Origin: Rhizobiales bacterium 2SD
Lineage (GTDB): Bacteria > Pseudomonadota > Alphaproteobacteria > Rhizobiales > Beijerinckiaceae
Length of the DNA stretch: 64,000 nt
Direction: 5' to 3'
Assembly (NCBI GenBank): GCA_005502805.1
Contig: SCMY01000009.1
Location: forward strand, 62,001-126,000
The notes under the pieces: model-generated
Databases searched by the model: none
What the model saw: only the letters and a program-made list of their open reading frames with translations
Told to the model about the DNA's origin: nothing
Translations under genes and position numbers: made by a program
Shown here: positions 9,809 through 18,741 of the stretch, one piece after another
Layout of the letters: each line of letters begins with the position of its first letter
Position numbering within the stretch: position 1 is the first letter of the stretch

Positions 9809-11308
9809 TCAGCGCCGCTGAATCTGGACCGAGAGCGCCTTGGGCTCCTCGAACTGGATCACGGGGAAGGCCGCGATGCCGCCGCGGATCGCGTTCGGAT
9901 TGAAGACCACCCGCGTCGCCGTCGACTTCGAGGCCACGACGGCAGGACCGGTCCCGCTCTGGAACTTCGCCTTGGCTGGCGCAACCGGGTCGAGCGCAAG
10001 CCCGCAGATATCCTGGCCGTCGATCAGGACGCTCGCCATGTCGCCGACATCCACCGCCGTCTCGCTATAACGCGGACGCAGCTCGTAGATCTGGGCTTCA
10101 CAGGTGCTGCCGGCTGGCGCGGACAAAGTCACCAGCCGCGCCAGCGCCGAACCCGCCATCGCGACCGGCCCGCCCTGGGCGCCGGCGGTCGGCTGCCCCA
10201 AGGAAGGCGCTGTCGCGCTCTGCTGACTGCCGGCCTGCTGACCGCTGCTCGGCTGCGTCGTTCCGCTGGTTCCGGGCTGGGTCAATGTCGGCGGGACCTG
10301 ATAGGGATCCTCCGCCGATCCGCCGCGCGTCAGATACCAGCCCGCTCCCGCCGCGCCGGCGACGAGCACCAGTGCCGCGGCCGCGATCACGGGCAGGCGC
10401 GAGGACGCGGAGGTCGGCGCCGGCTTGTCGCCAAGGACCGAGCGACGTGGCTTAGGCGCTTGGGGGCTCTTCAGGACATCGGCGATGGACGGTTCTTCGG
10501 TCGCCGGCCGCGGCTGGACCACGGTCTGCCCCGGTTGCGCCGCGGCCGCTTGCGCTGGCTGTGGCTCGGCGGTCTTGGGCTCGAACGGCCTCAGGGCCAT
10601 CGAAGACGACCCCGGTTCGGCCGGTCGATCTGGCGCGGACGCCACGGCCTGGGCCTCGAAGGAGCCGCTGCGCAGGAACAGATCGATCGGTGCGGCGATG
10701 TCAGCGAGGGAGGAGACGACGACGATATGGTGCGGCTGGCCGCCGAGGATCTTGCCCAGGATCGCGACGGCGCGCTCGGCCTCCTCGCCATGCGGCACCA
10801 GCGCCAGCACGGGGGTGGCGCCATGCTCGGCATCGGCGAAAAGATGGCGGCAGCGGTCGATCTTGGTGGTGAGATGGTATTCCTGCTGGGTGACGCGCGC
10901 CTCGCCCGCCGTATCGGCGACGGAGAGGTCGATCGCGCCCGTGCCCCAGATCACGAGCTTGGCCTCGGAAGCCTTGTGCGTCACCGCCTCGCCATGGGCG
11001 AGCGCGCAATGCGCCGCGAGCGTCGGCACCATCCAGCTCTTGCCCTGGTCGATCGAGCCGGAAGCGGCAAGGCGATAGCTGCCGCCATCGGGCAGGCCGA
11101 GGATCTGGCGCAGAGGTTCGCCCGGGCGCAGCAGATTGCTGTACTGCGTGCTCCAGGGTTCGCAGACCTCGGAGCTCTCGGTCGCCAGCACGACGCGCGA
11201 GACCGGCACGCGCGCCGACCAGGCGAGCTTCTTCAGGATGATCGGCTGGTCGGTCGTCGGCACGACGACAAAGACGCCGGAGCGCCTGACGTTCTGATCT
11301 CCCGCCAT
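9809..11308 (-). CDS. Single-pass membrane protein of unknown function
   Basis: About 499 residues that I do not recognise. The N-terminal 210 residues look like a soluble globular domain. They are followed by a Pro/Gln/Ala-rich linker, one membrane helix at about residues 307-329 (LPVIAAAALVLVAGAAGAGW), a second low-complexity linker rich in Gln, Ser, Thr and Gly, and a C-terminal domain of about 110 residues that should be periplasmic. The second of two tandem ATGs (11308) is preferred over 11311 because GGGAG sits five bases before it. It is the last gene of a three-gene minus-strand group. The cytoplasm-linker-TM-linker-periplasm layout is typical of envelope signalling or anchoring proteins; function is unknown. 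Confidence 0.75.
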   Translation of the reverse strand: MAGDQNVRRSGVFVVVPTTDQPIILKKLAWSARVPVSRVVLATESSEVCEPWSTQYSNLLRPGEPLRQILGLPDGGSYRLAASGSIDQGKSWMVPTLAAHCALAHGEAVTHKASEAKLVIWGTGAIDLSVADTAGEARVTQQEYHLTTKIDRCRHLFADAEHGATPVLALVPHGEEAERAVAILGKILGGQPHHIVVVSSLADIAAPIDLFLRSGSFEAQAVASAPDRPAEPGSSSMALRPFEPKTAEPQPAQAAAAQPGQTVVQPRPATEEPSIADVLKSPQAPKPRRSVLGDKPAPTSASSRLPVIAAAALVLVAGAAGAGWYLTRGGSAEDPYQVPPTLTQPGTSGTTQPSSGQQAGSQQSATAPSLGQPTAGAQGGPVAMAGSALARLVTLSAPAGSTCEAQIYELRPRYSETAVDVGDMASVLIDGQDICGLALDPVAPAKAKFQSGTGPAVVASKSTATRVVFNPNAIRGGIAAFPVIQFEEPKALSVQIQRR

Positions 11309-11347
11309 CATCTCTCCCGCAGGCCCTGCCGTTCCCTCATGCCGGGT

Positions 11348-11374
11348 GGAAGCGCTGCCAAAGGCAGCGCTTCC
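11348..11374 (-). other. Perfect intercistronic hairpin
   Basis: A perfect 12-bp stem (GGAAGCGCTGCC and its complement) closed by a three-base loop lies in the 70-base gap between the stop of the 185-residue gene and the start of the membrane-protein gene. It is not followed by a U tract on either strand, so it is more likely an mRNA processing or stability element than an intrinsic terminator. Confidence 0.7.
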
Positions 11375-11378
11375 AGCG

Positions 11379-11936
11379 CTACAGCAGATAAACGCCCGCG
11401 AGCGGGTTGGCGAGCATCAATCGCAGCAGATCGCGCTCGGCATCCTGCCGCGGCAGATCGATGACGATATGCTTGTCGACCGGCGCCGGCAGCGGCAGGC
11501 GGACCACGCCCTCGATCGAGACGACCTCGATCATGGTCGGAGCCGGATCGGTCTCGGACAGGCACTGGATGACCAGGGCCGGCGGCGCATCGTCCTCCTC
11601 GATCACGTCGAGCTCGAAGGAGCCGATGCGGCGGTGCGTCGCGCTGCTGTCGTAGGCCGCGGCAGCCAGTTCGCTACGCGCCACGGCCTGGAAGGAAAGC
11701 AAGCGGCGATAAAGCCGTGCTGCCTCCGGATCGGTGCGGATGGCGCGCTCGGCGGCGAAGTTGACGGGTTCGCCGCGGACACGGCGGGCATGTGCCCACA
11801 GATCGGCGCGGCTGATGCTCGCGGCCACCGCCTCTTCCGGCTCGGCGCTCGCGAGCGCCGCCAGAACCAGGCGGGCCGTGGCGCGGCCGACGAGCGGGTC
11901 GTCCTCGAGCGGACCCTGGTTGAGGAAGTCTGTCAT
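11379..11936 (-). CDS. Unknown 185-residue protein
   Basis: No family is recognised. The protein is soluble and acidic, with no signal peptide or membrane segment. The N-terminal half is predicted helical and alanine-rich; the C-terminal half has alternating hydrophobic residues suggesting strands (SFELDVIEEDD, PALVIQCL, MIEVVSIEGVVRLPLP). The start ATG overlaps the stop of the upstream 518-residue gene as ATGA, so the two are translationally coupled and their products may act together. A perfect hairpin follows the stop codon. Confidence 0.7.
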   Translation of the reverse strand: MTDFLNQGPLEDDPLVGRATARLVLAALASAEPEEAVAASISRADLWAHARRVRGEPVNFAAERAIRTDPEAARLYRRLLSFQAVARSELAAAAYDSSATHRRIGSFELDVIEEDDAPPALVIQCLSETDPAPTMIEVVSIEGVVRLPLPAPVDKHIVIDLPRQDAERDLLRLMLANPLAGVYLL

Positions 11937-13489
11937 GGCCGTTTCGATCGCCCTTGATAGCGCTGCGAGAAGACGTCGGTGAACCGCGCCTCGTCGCTGG
12001 CGGCCTGGGCTGCCAGGTCCGTCGTTTCGCCAAAGCGCTTCTGTTGCCTGTTGATCCGGTGCAGGGCTGCTGCGACCGTTCTCAGTGCTCCCCCATGCCT
12101 TGCGAAGATCAGCGCCAGTTTCGCATCGTCGATCCGGAAGCTTGCGCGATCATGTCGCCAGCGCCGCAGCAGCTTCTGCCCCTCGGCCGTCGCCGCCTCG
12201 CTTTCCGGCCCCTCGATCGCCTCGAGCGCGTTGCCGATCAACAGCAACTCGTCGAGCCGCCGGCCCAGCGCCGCGAGGCTGGCGGCGATGCCGGGGTAGT
12301 CGAACGGCTCGGGGCTCTGGTCGACCTGGCCGCGATTGGAGCCGGCGACGCGGCGGCTCGCCTCGACCAGCCGATTCTCCCAAGGCGCGACAGCACGGGA
12401 GCGGGCCAGCGTCAGTGGCTGCTCATGGGCGAGCGGTAGGATGGCGAGCGCTCGGCCGATCGCCTCGCGCTCCTCCTTGTTGAGGAATTTCGGCTCGGCC
12501 GGCAGGCGCATCAGCGCGGCGTAGACACGCTCGCGCACGACGCCGTCCTCGTCCTCCTCTTCCGGCTCCTCGTCTTCGTCGGGCTCCTCCTGCTCGAGCT
12601 CGCCGAGGATCGCCTGATGGTCGAGCCAGGCGATCAACGCCTCCTCGGGATTTTCCGAAGGCTGCCGCGCCATCAGCGTCTCCATCGAGGCTGGCGCCAT
12701 GAAGTCACGGCGGCCGACGCTGGAGCGCTCCTCGCGCATGAGCGCGCTGAAGCGTTCGGCGAAGCGCGCGAAGCTCCAGGTCTCGCCATGCAGCAGGGCG
12801 AAGCTCCAGAGCGAGATCAGATCGTCCGGGTCGAACTCGCGCTGGCGCTCGCGCCGGCCCGATGCATTGAGGAAAGCCTCGCGCTGTCGAATCAGGTCGG
12901 CAAAGGCGAGCAGCGGCAGATGGCGCCGGCGCCAGGCTCGCATGAAGCGGGCGGGCTCCTGGACAGCGCGCTTCATGCCATCCTCGTCGAAGGACGACAG
13001 CGCGAAGACGGCGTCGAGTGCGGTGCGCAGTGCGACGAGGCCGCCTTCCGAGCGCTCATCCGCCTCGGCGGCGAAGAGGAAATCGGCAAGGCCGAGCGCG
13101 CGCCTGATCCGGCTCCAGGAGAAGGAGCGGGTCTTCACATCGCCCTTGCCGCCATAAGACAGCACGATCTCGGCTGCCGAGGCCTCGACCGTGGCGCCGG
13201 CCAGCACAACGCGCACCGCCCCGTCCTGGCGCAAGGGCCGCAGCAGGATGCCGCTCTCGTCGAGCATGCAGCCGATCGCGGCGTCGCGGGCCGGCATACG
13301 CGCAGTCGCCGTCAGCGCCCCCAGCGAGAACAGCACCTGCAGCATGTCCCAGAGCGGCAGGTCGGCATTCTCCGAGCCGCCACCCGTGATCGCGAGAACG
13401 AATTTCTCGGTGTCCCGCGCAGAAAACCGGCGCGAAGACGCAATCGTGCTGATCTCCGCGACCCGTGCCGGGTCAATACCCCAATCCAT
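11933..13489 (-). CDS. Unknown 518-residue protein with acidic central stretch
   Basis: No family is recognised. The protein is soluble and largely helical. A strongly acidic, probably disordered stretch near residues 297-314 (EEPDEDEEPEEEDEDG) separates two globular halves. The ATG at 13489 is the only possible N-terminal start because an in-frame TGA lies two codons before it; no convincing ribosome site precedes it. It is first in a minus-strand group with the 185-residue protein (ATGA overlap) and the membrane protein. The group converges on the PBP/SEDS operon, so a shared function is possible but only inferred. Confidence 0.7.
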   Translation of the reverse strand: MDWGIDPARVAEISTIASSRRFSARDTEKFVLAITGGGSENADLPLWDMLQVLFSLGALTATARMPARDAAIGCMLDESGILLRPLRQDGAVRVVLAGATVEASAAEIVLSYGGKGDVKTRSFSWSRIRRALGLADFLFAAEADERSEGGLVALRTALDAVFALSSFDEDGMKRAVQEPARFMRAWRRRHLPLLAFADLIRQREAFLNASGRRERQREFDPDDLISLWSFALLHGETWSFARFAERFSALMREERSSVGRRDFMAPASMETLMARQPSENPEEALIAWLDHQAILGELEQEEPDEDEEPEEEDEDGVVRERVYAALMRLPAEPKFLNKEEREAIGRALAILPLAHEQPLTLARSRAVAPWENRLVEASRRVAGSNRGQVDQSPEPFDYPGIAASLAALGRRLDELLLIGNALEAIEGPESEAATAEGQKLLRRWRHDRASFRIDDAKLALIFARHGGALRTVAAALHRINRQQKRFGETTDLAAQAASDEARFTDVFSQRYQGRSKRP

Positions 13490-13595
13490 GTGTCAAATAT
13501 CCGCATCGAACACCGACCTGCTGCGGCGAACGGAACCCCTGCCCATTCCGTTCGCGCCAGACCGGCGCATATTGCTGCCATAATTAAAGTAACAA

Positions 13596-13628
13596 GCCGC
13601 CCGGTCGATGTCGACCGGGCGGCTTTTT
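13596..13628. terminator. Strong hairpin, probable intrinsic terminator
   Basis: A 13-bp perfect stem (GCCGCCCGGTCGA and its complement, two-base loop) is followed by TTTTT on the plus strand. On the minus strand it is followed by the T-rich TTGTTACTTTAATTAT. The only adjacent gene that ends here is the minus-strand secreted protein stopping at 13676, so it most likely terminates that transcript. Confidence 0.75.
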
Positions 13629-13675
13629 CGTCGAAGCGAGCCGGGATTCTATGGTTACCCGGCTGACTGTTCCGA

Positions 13676-14629
13676 TCAGCGGGTCGCCACCTTGCTGACG
13701 ACCAGCCGGTTGCCGGAGAAGTTGACCTGGCCGCTCAGGCCGACGAGCTCCAGCATCAGGCGGAAGTTGCGGGTCAGCCGGGCCGAGTCGGCCGAGGTCG
13801 AGTAGAAGAAGTCGGCCGAGGTCGAGGTCGTCTGGGTGGCGCGGTGGGCGCGGTAGCAGCCCCAGCGGACGAACTCACCCTCGATCCGGTCGACTTCCGT
13901 GGCGGTGAAGTCACGCAGCTGGATCATGTAGTCGGTCGGCAGGCTGGTGCAGCCGTCGCCGCCAGCCGCGACCGGAGCCGCCCCACCGCCAGCGCCGCCG
14001 CCCAGGACGATGCCGTCCTTGCCGGCCGCAGCAGTGCCGCCGCCCGCCGGACGGGCGAAGCCCTCGAGCTTCTGGGCGATCGCCGCGCCGAGATCAGCCG
14101 CGAGGAGGCGCGAATGCGTGCCGACCGTCTCGAGCAAGCATTCGGCGCTGCAGGGGTTCGGCAGGGCAGGCAGCTGGAAGCCGCCGACCTCGAAGGCCGC
14201 GATGAACTGGCCGGAGCGGACGTTGAGCACGCGGCCGGCGATGCGGATCTCGGGGAAGCGGATGTCGGCGGCGACAGCGCGACGGGCCGAGGCGTAGATC
14301 TGGTAGACGACCATGGCGTCGACCGGGGTCGAGACGGCGCGGGCGATCTCGATCAGCTCGGCATCGCGACGGCGGACGCGGGCGGTCTGGGTGATGCCGA
14401 GCGCCAGGCTGGTCTCGTCATAGACCTGGAAGCCGCGGGTGTTCAGATACTCCGAGAGCTGGAGCTGAACCCGGTTGAAAATGCGGTTGTTGCGCGGAAC
14501 CGTGTCCGGATCGGCGTCGTCCGACATCACCAGGAGGTTGATGCGGGAATTCGGCGACTGGGCGTGGGCGACGGCTGCGAAGGAGATCAGCAGCGCGAGG
14601 CCGAGCATGAAACGCTTGAACAAAGCCAT
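13676..14629 (-). CDS. Exported protein, possible CsgG/LpoB-like fold
   Basis: A 317-residue protein with a clear Sec signal peptide (MALFKRFMLGLALLISFAA then AHA-Q) and no lipobox cysteine, so it should be soluble periplasmic. The mature N-terminal domain (about 25-200) has the feel of CsgG/LpoB-type domains: an initial strand, RVQLQLSEYLNTRGFQVYDE, VDAMVVYQIYA and IRIAGRVLNVRSGQF. A Gly/Ala-rich linker and a C-terminal domain of about 100 residues follow. The ATG at 14629 is chosen because the signal peptide begins there and AGGGGG precedes it. It follows the OmpA-like gene by 49 bp. If LpoB-like, it would suit a PBP-activating role, but the fold call is tentative. Confidence 0.75.
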   Translation of the reverse strand: MALFKRFMLGLALLISFAAVAHAQSPNSRINLLVMSDDADPDTVPRNNRIFNRVQLQLSEYLNTRGFQVYDETSLALGITQTARVRRRDAELIEIARAVSTPVDAMVVYQIYASARRAVAADIRFPEIRIAGRVLNVRSGQFIAAFEVGGFQLPALPNPCSAECLLETVGTHSRLLAADLGAAIAQKLEGFARPAGGGTAAAGKDGIVLGGGAGGGAAPVAAGGDGCTSLPTDYMIQLRDFTATEVDRIEGEFVRWGCYRAHRATQTTSTSADFFYSTSADSARLTRNFRLMLELVGLSGQVNFSGNRLVVSKVATR

Positions 14630-14678
14630 GACGGGTGCCCCCTGAGGCAAATGGTTGTTTCGGGAAGACGGTAGAAAC

Positions 14679-15302
14679 TCAGCCGGTGATGGCGATGACC
14701 TCGACGCGGCGGTTGACAGGCGAGTAAGGGCTGCGCGGATTGCGCAGCATATCGGGGCCGAAGCCATGGGCGACGAGGCGGCCGGGCGAGATCTCGCCAT
14801 AGGAGATCAGCCAGTCGCGCACCGCAGCGGCCCGATCATGAGAGAGATCGACATTGTAGTCGTAGTCGCCGTCCCGGCTGGTGTGGCCGGCGATCAGGAA
14901 GCGCTGGTCGAGCAGGATCGGATCGCGGAGCGCCAGAGCGAGCCGCATCAGCGTCGCCTCCGCGCCAGGGCGCAGCGCAGCCGAGTCGTTGTCGAAGAAG
15001 ACGGTGACCTCGACGCGGCGGGTCAGGTCGATCACGACATCCGAGCCGTAACCGCGAGGCTGGACCCGGCGCGGCACCGGCGCGACACGGCGAACGACGA
15101 CCCTGCCGCCACCACTTGCACGACCCGGTGCGCGATCATGCGGCGCCAGCGAGCGCAGGATGTTGGTCGCGCCCTGATCAGTCTGCGCCAGTGCAGGAAC
15201 GGCGCTGAGCAGCGGCAGCGAAAGGACAAATCCGCCGAGCGCGCGACGCGACATCATCTGCGGAAGCTCGATGTTGTCCTTACGCTCATCTGCGATCTTC
15301 AT
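14679..15302 (-). CDS. OmpA-family peptidoglycan-binding exported protein
   Basis: A 207-residue protein. The signal sequence has a twin-arginine-like start (MSRRALGGF) beginning at residue 17, with Ala-Leu-Ala-Gln cleavage; the annotated start at 15302 has AGGGGAT upstream, and Met16/Met17 are alternatives. The C-terminal 110 residues are an OmpA-like domain: VFFDNDSAALRPGAEATL, FLIAGHTSRDGDYDYNVDLS, DRAAAVRDWL and RLVAHGFG match the peptidoglycan-binding family, including its Asp and Arg contacts. It is probably cotranscribed with the downstream exported protein and divergent from a second OmpA-like gene at 15597. Confidence 0.85.
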   Translation of the reverse strand: MKIADERKDNIELPQMMSRRALGGFVLSLPLLSAVPALAQTDQGATNILRSLAPHDRAPGRASGGGRVVVRRVAPVPRRVQPRGYGSDVVIDLTRRVEVTVFFDNDSAALRPGAEATLMRLALALRDPILLDQRFLIAGHTSRDGDYDYNVDLSHDRAAAVRDWLISYGEISPGRLVAHGFGPDMLRNPRSPYSPVNRRVEVIAITG

Positions 15303-15596
15303 AGCCAGATCCCCTGTTTACCCTCTCTTCGCATAGTCCTGTAGCCTCGACAATGCGACGGCCCCTCGGGTGAAAGCGGGTCGCAGCAATGGCGCTGCCC
15401 GAGCTTTGCCACGGTTTGCCGGTTTTTCGCAGCGCGCTGCATTTTTTCCTGAACAGCGAATGAACGCGCCGCTTCCTTCGCGCGCGCGTTCTCCATCCGG
15501 GTAGCAGCTTTGTGCCGGCGTTCGCGAAACCGGCTCAAGGATCGCCAAGGGTCCGGCAACGTGCCCAGCGCACACCCGTTCATGAGGAGACCCGAC

Positions 15597-16553
15597 ATGG
15601 GCTTCCAGTTCGACCAGACCGCCCGTCAGCGCAGCAGCCGCCTGCGTCTCGCGATCGCCGCCTTCGCCGTCATCGTCTCCGCCGGCGCCGGCTTCGCCCA
15701 GACCGATGGCGCCAATCCGGATGCGCCGAAGGTCGCCGAACGGCCGCAGTCGCTGAAGCTGGAGTTCTCCTCGCGCGCGGTCTCGTTCGGTGTCGCCCAG
15801 GCGGCTCGCGAGATCATGACGACGCGCCAGATCCCGTTCGCGCCCGGCAGCTGGGAGGTCAGCTCCGATGCGCGCCGCGCCATCACCCAGCTGCGCGACA
15901 TCTTCCGCGGCAACGCACCCAAGGGCGCGCCGTTCGCCATCCTGGTCTCGGGCGGCGACGAAGTCGTCAACTACCGCCGCGCCCGGGCGCTCCGGACACA
16001 GCTGATCGAGATGCAGCTCGAAGACGCCGGCAAGGTGGTGATCGCAGCCCGGGCCACGGGCGAAGGTCAGGCCAATGACGAGGGCAAGGCCCGCGTCGAT
16101 CTCGTCCCGCTCGACCCGGCTCGCTGCGGCGGTTGCGGCGACGCCTCCTTCCGCACCCTCGCCCTCGATACCGGGGTCCAGAAGCTGGTGCGCGCCACCG
16201 CCGAGGACGTGGTCGTCCCGACCTCGCCGGTCACGGCCAAGGACCGCAAGGACACGACGGATGTCGCCGCAGCGCCGGTGCGCCAGCAGACCACCGAGAA
16301 AGCGCCGCAGCGGCTCTCCACCCCGGCGCCGCGCCCGGCTCAGAAGCTGGCGCTCGATCGCTCGGCGGAGCCCCGCTATGACGGTCGGACCGTCCTGGTC
16401 GAACCCGACGACTACGGCCAGCAGCGCCGCCGCATCAACCGCAGCGTCAGCCGTGGCGGCTGCCAGATGCCGGACATCGTCATCGACGACTACTATCCGG
16501 GCGGCCCGCTGGTGGGCTGCGACGGCAGCTACGGCCCGCGCCCGCGCTGGTGA
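15597..16553 (+). CDS. Exported protein with degenerate OmpA-like domain
   Basis: A 318-residue protein with an N-terminal signal peptide (basic start, LAIAAFAVIVSAGAGFAQ). Residues about 70-175 follow the OmpA pattern (IPFAPGSWEVSSDARRAI, FAILVSGGDEVVNYRRARAL, VVIAARATGEGQANDEGKAR), but the canonical GHTD and LSxxRA residues are only partly kept. The C-terminal half is low-complexity and Pro/Arg-rich, ending with a few cysteines (CQMPDI, LVGCDGSYG). The ATG at 15597 with GAGGAGA seven bases upstream is preferred over frames extending further 5'. It is divergent from the minus-strand OmpA gene across 294 bp that contains no other gene and should hold both promoters. Confidence 0.75.
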   Translation: MGFQFDQTARQRSSRLRLAIAAFAVIVSAGAGFAQTDGANPDAPKVAERPQSLKLEFSSRAVSFGVAQAAREIMTTRQIPFAPGSWEVSSDARRAITQLRDIFRGNAPKGAPFAILVSGGDEVVNYRRARALRTQLIEMQLEDAGKVVIAARATGEGQANDEGKARVDLVPLDPARCGGCGDASFRTLALDTGVQKLVRATAEDVVVPTSPVTAKDRKDTTDVAAAPVRQQTTEKAPQRLSTPAPRPAQKLALDRSAEPRYDGRTVLVEPDDYGQQRRRINRSVSRGGCQMPDIVIDDYYPGGPLVGCDGSYGPRPRW

Positions 16554-16664
16554 GCAGCAAAATCGGTTCAATGCCGCCCTGGCGAGCGCAGCTCGGCCGG
16601 GGCGGCTCCGTATTTTCGATGTCGCGAAGTCCAGCAAGACCGCTCCGCGGTCGGCTGGATTGTC

Positions 16665-17636
16665 TCAGACGATCTGGTTGAGCAGCGCGGCCTCGCCACG
16701 CTCCAGCCGGCCAAGATTATCGATGAGGATGTCGATGACATTGCTCTCATAAGCGCGGGTCTCGCCGGCACTGTGCGGCGTCAGCAGCACCTGCGGCAGT
16801 CCCCAGAGCGGTGAGGTCGCAGGCAGCGGCTCTTCATAGACACAGTCGATGCCGGCCCCGGCGATGCGGCCGGCTTCGAGCGCCGCGATCAGCGCCGGCT
16901 CCTCGACCACCCGGCCGCGCGCGACATTGATCAGATAGGCAGATGGTTTCATCGCCGCGAGCGCGGCTGCATCGATCAGCCCTTCCGTCTCCGGCGTCAG
17001 CGGGCAGGTCAGCGCGACGAAATCGGCCTGCGCCAGCGCCGCATGCAGCTCCGCCGGCGGCACGATCCGCTCGACATTCGGCTCCGAGCCTGGCCGGCGG
17101 CGCACACCGATGACACGCATGCCGAAAGCCGAGGCGATCGCAGCAAGCCTGAGGCCGATGCGGCCGAGGCCGACGATGACCAATGTGTGGCCACCGATCT
17201 CGTCCTCGCGACGGGAACGGTCGCCGATCATCGGCCGCCAATGGGCCTTCGCCTGGTTGTCGCGGGCGAGATGAAGCTGGCGCGCCAGCGCCAGGATCAG
17301 CGCGATCGCATGCTCGGCGACGGCGCGCTCATTGCCACCCTGGGCGCTGGCGAGGCGGACACCCGCCGCTGCCAGCTTCGGCTTGTCGAACTGGTCGGTC
17401 CCGGCGCTGATCGACTGGATGAAGCGCAGCTTGCCCAGGCCCTCCAGCATGTCGTTGCGCCAGAGGCCGGAGACGACCAGCACGTCGGCTTCCGACGCGC
17501 GCACCCTGAGATCGTCGAGAGAGCGGACCTCGAAGCTCGTCGCCTGGCCATTGCGGGCGAGATACTCGTCGCGCATCTGATAGGCCGGATGGGCAAAGCC
17601 GATGGTGAGGGCGGACTGCTTCGGCCAGGGCTGCAT
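16665..17636 (-). CDS. D-isomer-specific 2-hydroxyacid dehydrogenase
   Basis: A 323-residue NAD(P)-dependent oxidoreductase converting 2-keto acids and D-2-hydroxy acids; the substrate cannot be told from sequence. The Rossmann motif G156-L-G-R-I-G161 is intact, with the catalytic triad R240 (NVARG), E269 (YEEP) and H288 (TPHSAGE). Length and order fit the glyoxylate/hydroxypyruvate reductase group. It follows cobC on the same strand by 106 bp, with no visible tie to cobalamin synthesis. Confidence 0.9.
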   Translation of the reverse strand: MQPWPKQSALTIGFAHPAYQMRDEYLARNGQATSFEVRSLDDLRVRASEADVLVVSGLWRNDMLEGLGKLRFIQSISAGTDQFDKPKLAAAGVRLASAQGGNERAVAEHAIALILALARQLHLARDNQAKAHWRPMIGDRSRREDEIGGHTLVIVGLGRIGLRLAAIASAFGMRVIGVRRRPGSEPNVERIVPPAELHAALAQADFVALTCPLTPETEGLIDAAALAAMKPSAYLINVARGRVVEEPALIAALEAGRIAGAGIDCVYEEPLPATSPLWGLPQVLLTPHSAGETRAYESNVIDILIDNLGRLERGEAALLNQIV

Positions 17637-17742
17637 GCGACTTGTCTCCGGATCGCTGGAATTCGCTGACGATAGCGCGTGTGCAGATCATCCGTCCCGC
17701 GCCCAACCGCATGCGCTGGCTGCGATGGCCGCGGAACAGAGC

Positions 17743-18741
17743 TCAAGCCAGAGCGATCGCCAGTCGAGTCCAGGCCGCATCGTCCCCCGGCAGCCCAAAG
17801 CGCAGACGCGCAGGATCGTGTTGGAAGCGGCGGACATAGATGCCGGCCCGGCCGAGACGCTCGAACAGGGCTGGCGCCTGCGGCGTCTCGAGCAGACGGT
17901 AGAGCACGGTGCCGCCGACGACCCGGCCAAGCGGCGCAAGCAAGGCATCGAGCCGCCTGCTGTCGACAGCGCGAGCTTCGCCGGCTTTCGACAGCCAATC
18001 CGAATCGTCGAGCGCGACGGCTCCGACATGCAGCGCCGGCCCCGCCACCGCCCAGGGGCCGAGCATCGCCTGCAAGGCGTCGGTGAAACGCGGCTCGCCA
18101 ACCGCGAAGCCGAGCCTGAGACCCGCCAGCCCATAAGCCTTGCCAAACGAGCGCAGCACCAGCGCCCCTTCCGGCAGGATCGGTAGCAAACTGGTCTCGG
18201 GGGCGAAATCAGCAAAGGCCTCATCGACCACCAGCAGGCCGCCCCGTGTCGCAAGCGAAGCGGCCAGCGCGATCAGCGTCTCCTGCGAGACGATGCGTCC
18301 GTCCGGATTGTTCGGGTTGACCAGCACGACGACATTGGCGTCGCCGATCTCGGCGAGGTCGCCGATCTCGCGCACCGTCGCACCCGCCTTGCGCCAGGCC
18401 GGCGCGTGCTCGCCATAAGTCGGGCCGAGCACGGCAACCTTCGCAGCCGGGACCAGGCGCGGCAGCAATTCGATCAGGATCTGCGTACCCGGCGCGGCGA
18501 CGAGGCCGCTTTCGGGACGAACGCGATAGGCCTTGCGGGCCGCCGCCAGCAACGCCGCCTCATCCGCCTTGCCCGGCAGACGCTGCCACAGGCTTAACGG
18601 CAGCTCCGGAAGCGGATAGGGGATCGGGTTGATACCGGTCGAGAGGTCGATCCAGGGTCCAGGCGCCTGCGGAAACAGCGCCTTGGCCGTGGCGAGATCG
18701 CCGCCATGCCAGATCGCTTCCTTCATCTCCCCGGCCGCCAT
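17743..18741 (-). CDS. cobC: L-threonine-O-3-phosphate decarboxylase-type aminotransferase fold enzyme CobC
   Basis: A 332-residue PLP enzyme of fold type I that supplies (R)-1-aminopropan-2-ol phosphate for the lower loop of cobalamin. The PLP lysine is K201 in SFGKAYG. WHGGDL near the N-terminus, DLSTGINPIPYP and VNPNNPDGR are typical of this subfamily (cobC in Pseudomonas naming, cobD in Salmonella naming). The start ATG at 18741 has GGAGAG upstream and interlocks with the divergent cobD start in a shared CATG. Any minus-strand read-through from cobP-cobO would pass antisense through cobD and reach this gene in sense. Confidence 0.92.
   Translation of the reverse strand: MAAGEMKEAIWHGGDLATAKALFPQAPGPWIDLSTGINPIPYPLPELPLSLWQRLPGKADEAALLAAARKAYRVRPESGLVAAPGTQILIELLPRLVPAAKVAVLGPTYGEHAPAWRKAGATVREIGDLAEIGDANVVVLVNPNNPDGRIVSQETLIALAASLATRGGLLVVDEAFADFAPETSLLPILPEGALVLRSFGKAYGLAGLRLGFAVGEPRFTDALQAMLGPWAVAGPALHVGAVALDDSDWLSKAGEARAVDSRRLDALLAPLGRVVGGTVLYRLLETPQAPALFERLGRAGIYVRRFQHDPARLRFGLPGDDAAWTRLAIALA

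Noticed and set aside
13490..13496. TTGACA-like hexamer on the minus strand right before the ATG of the 518-residue gene
   Set aside because: It lies one base from the start codon, too close to serve as a -35 for this gene; coincidence is likely.
13596..13628. Possible small RNA or plus-strand terminator
   Set aside because: No plus-strand gene or promoter leads into it; termination of the minus-strand exported-protein gene explains it more simply.
12617..13666. A 349-codon plus-strand open frame opposite the 518-residue unknown gene
   Set aside because: The minus-strand frame has the coupled ATGA junction and better amino-acid composition; the plus frame runs through the terminator hairpin.
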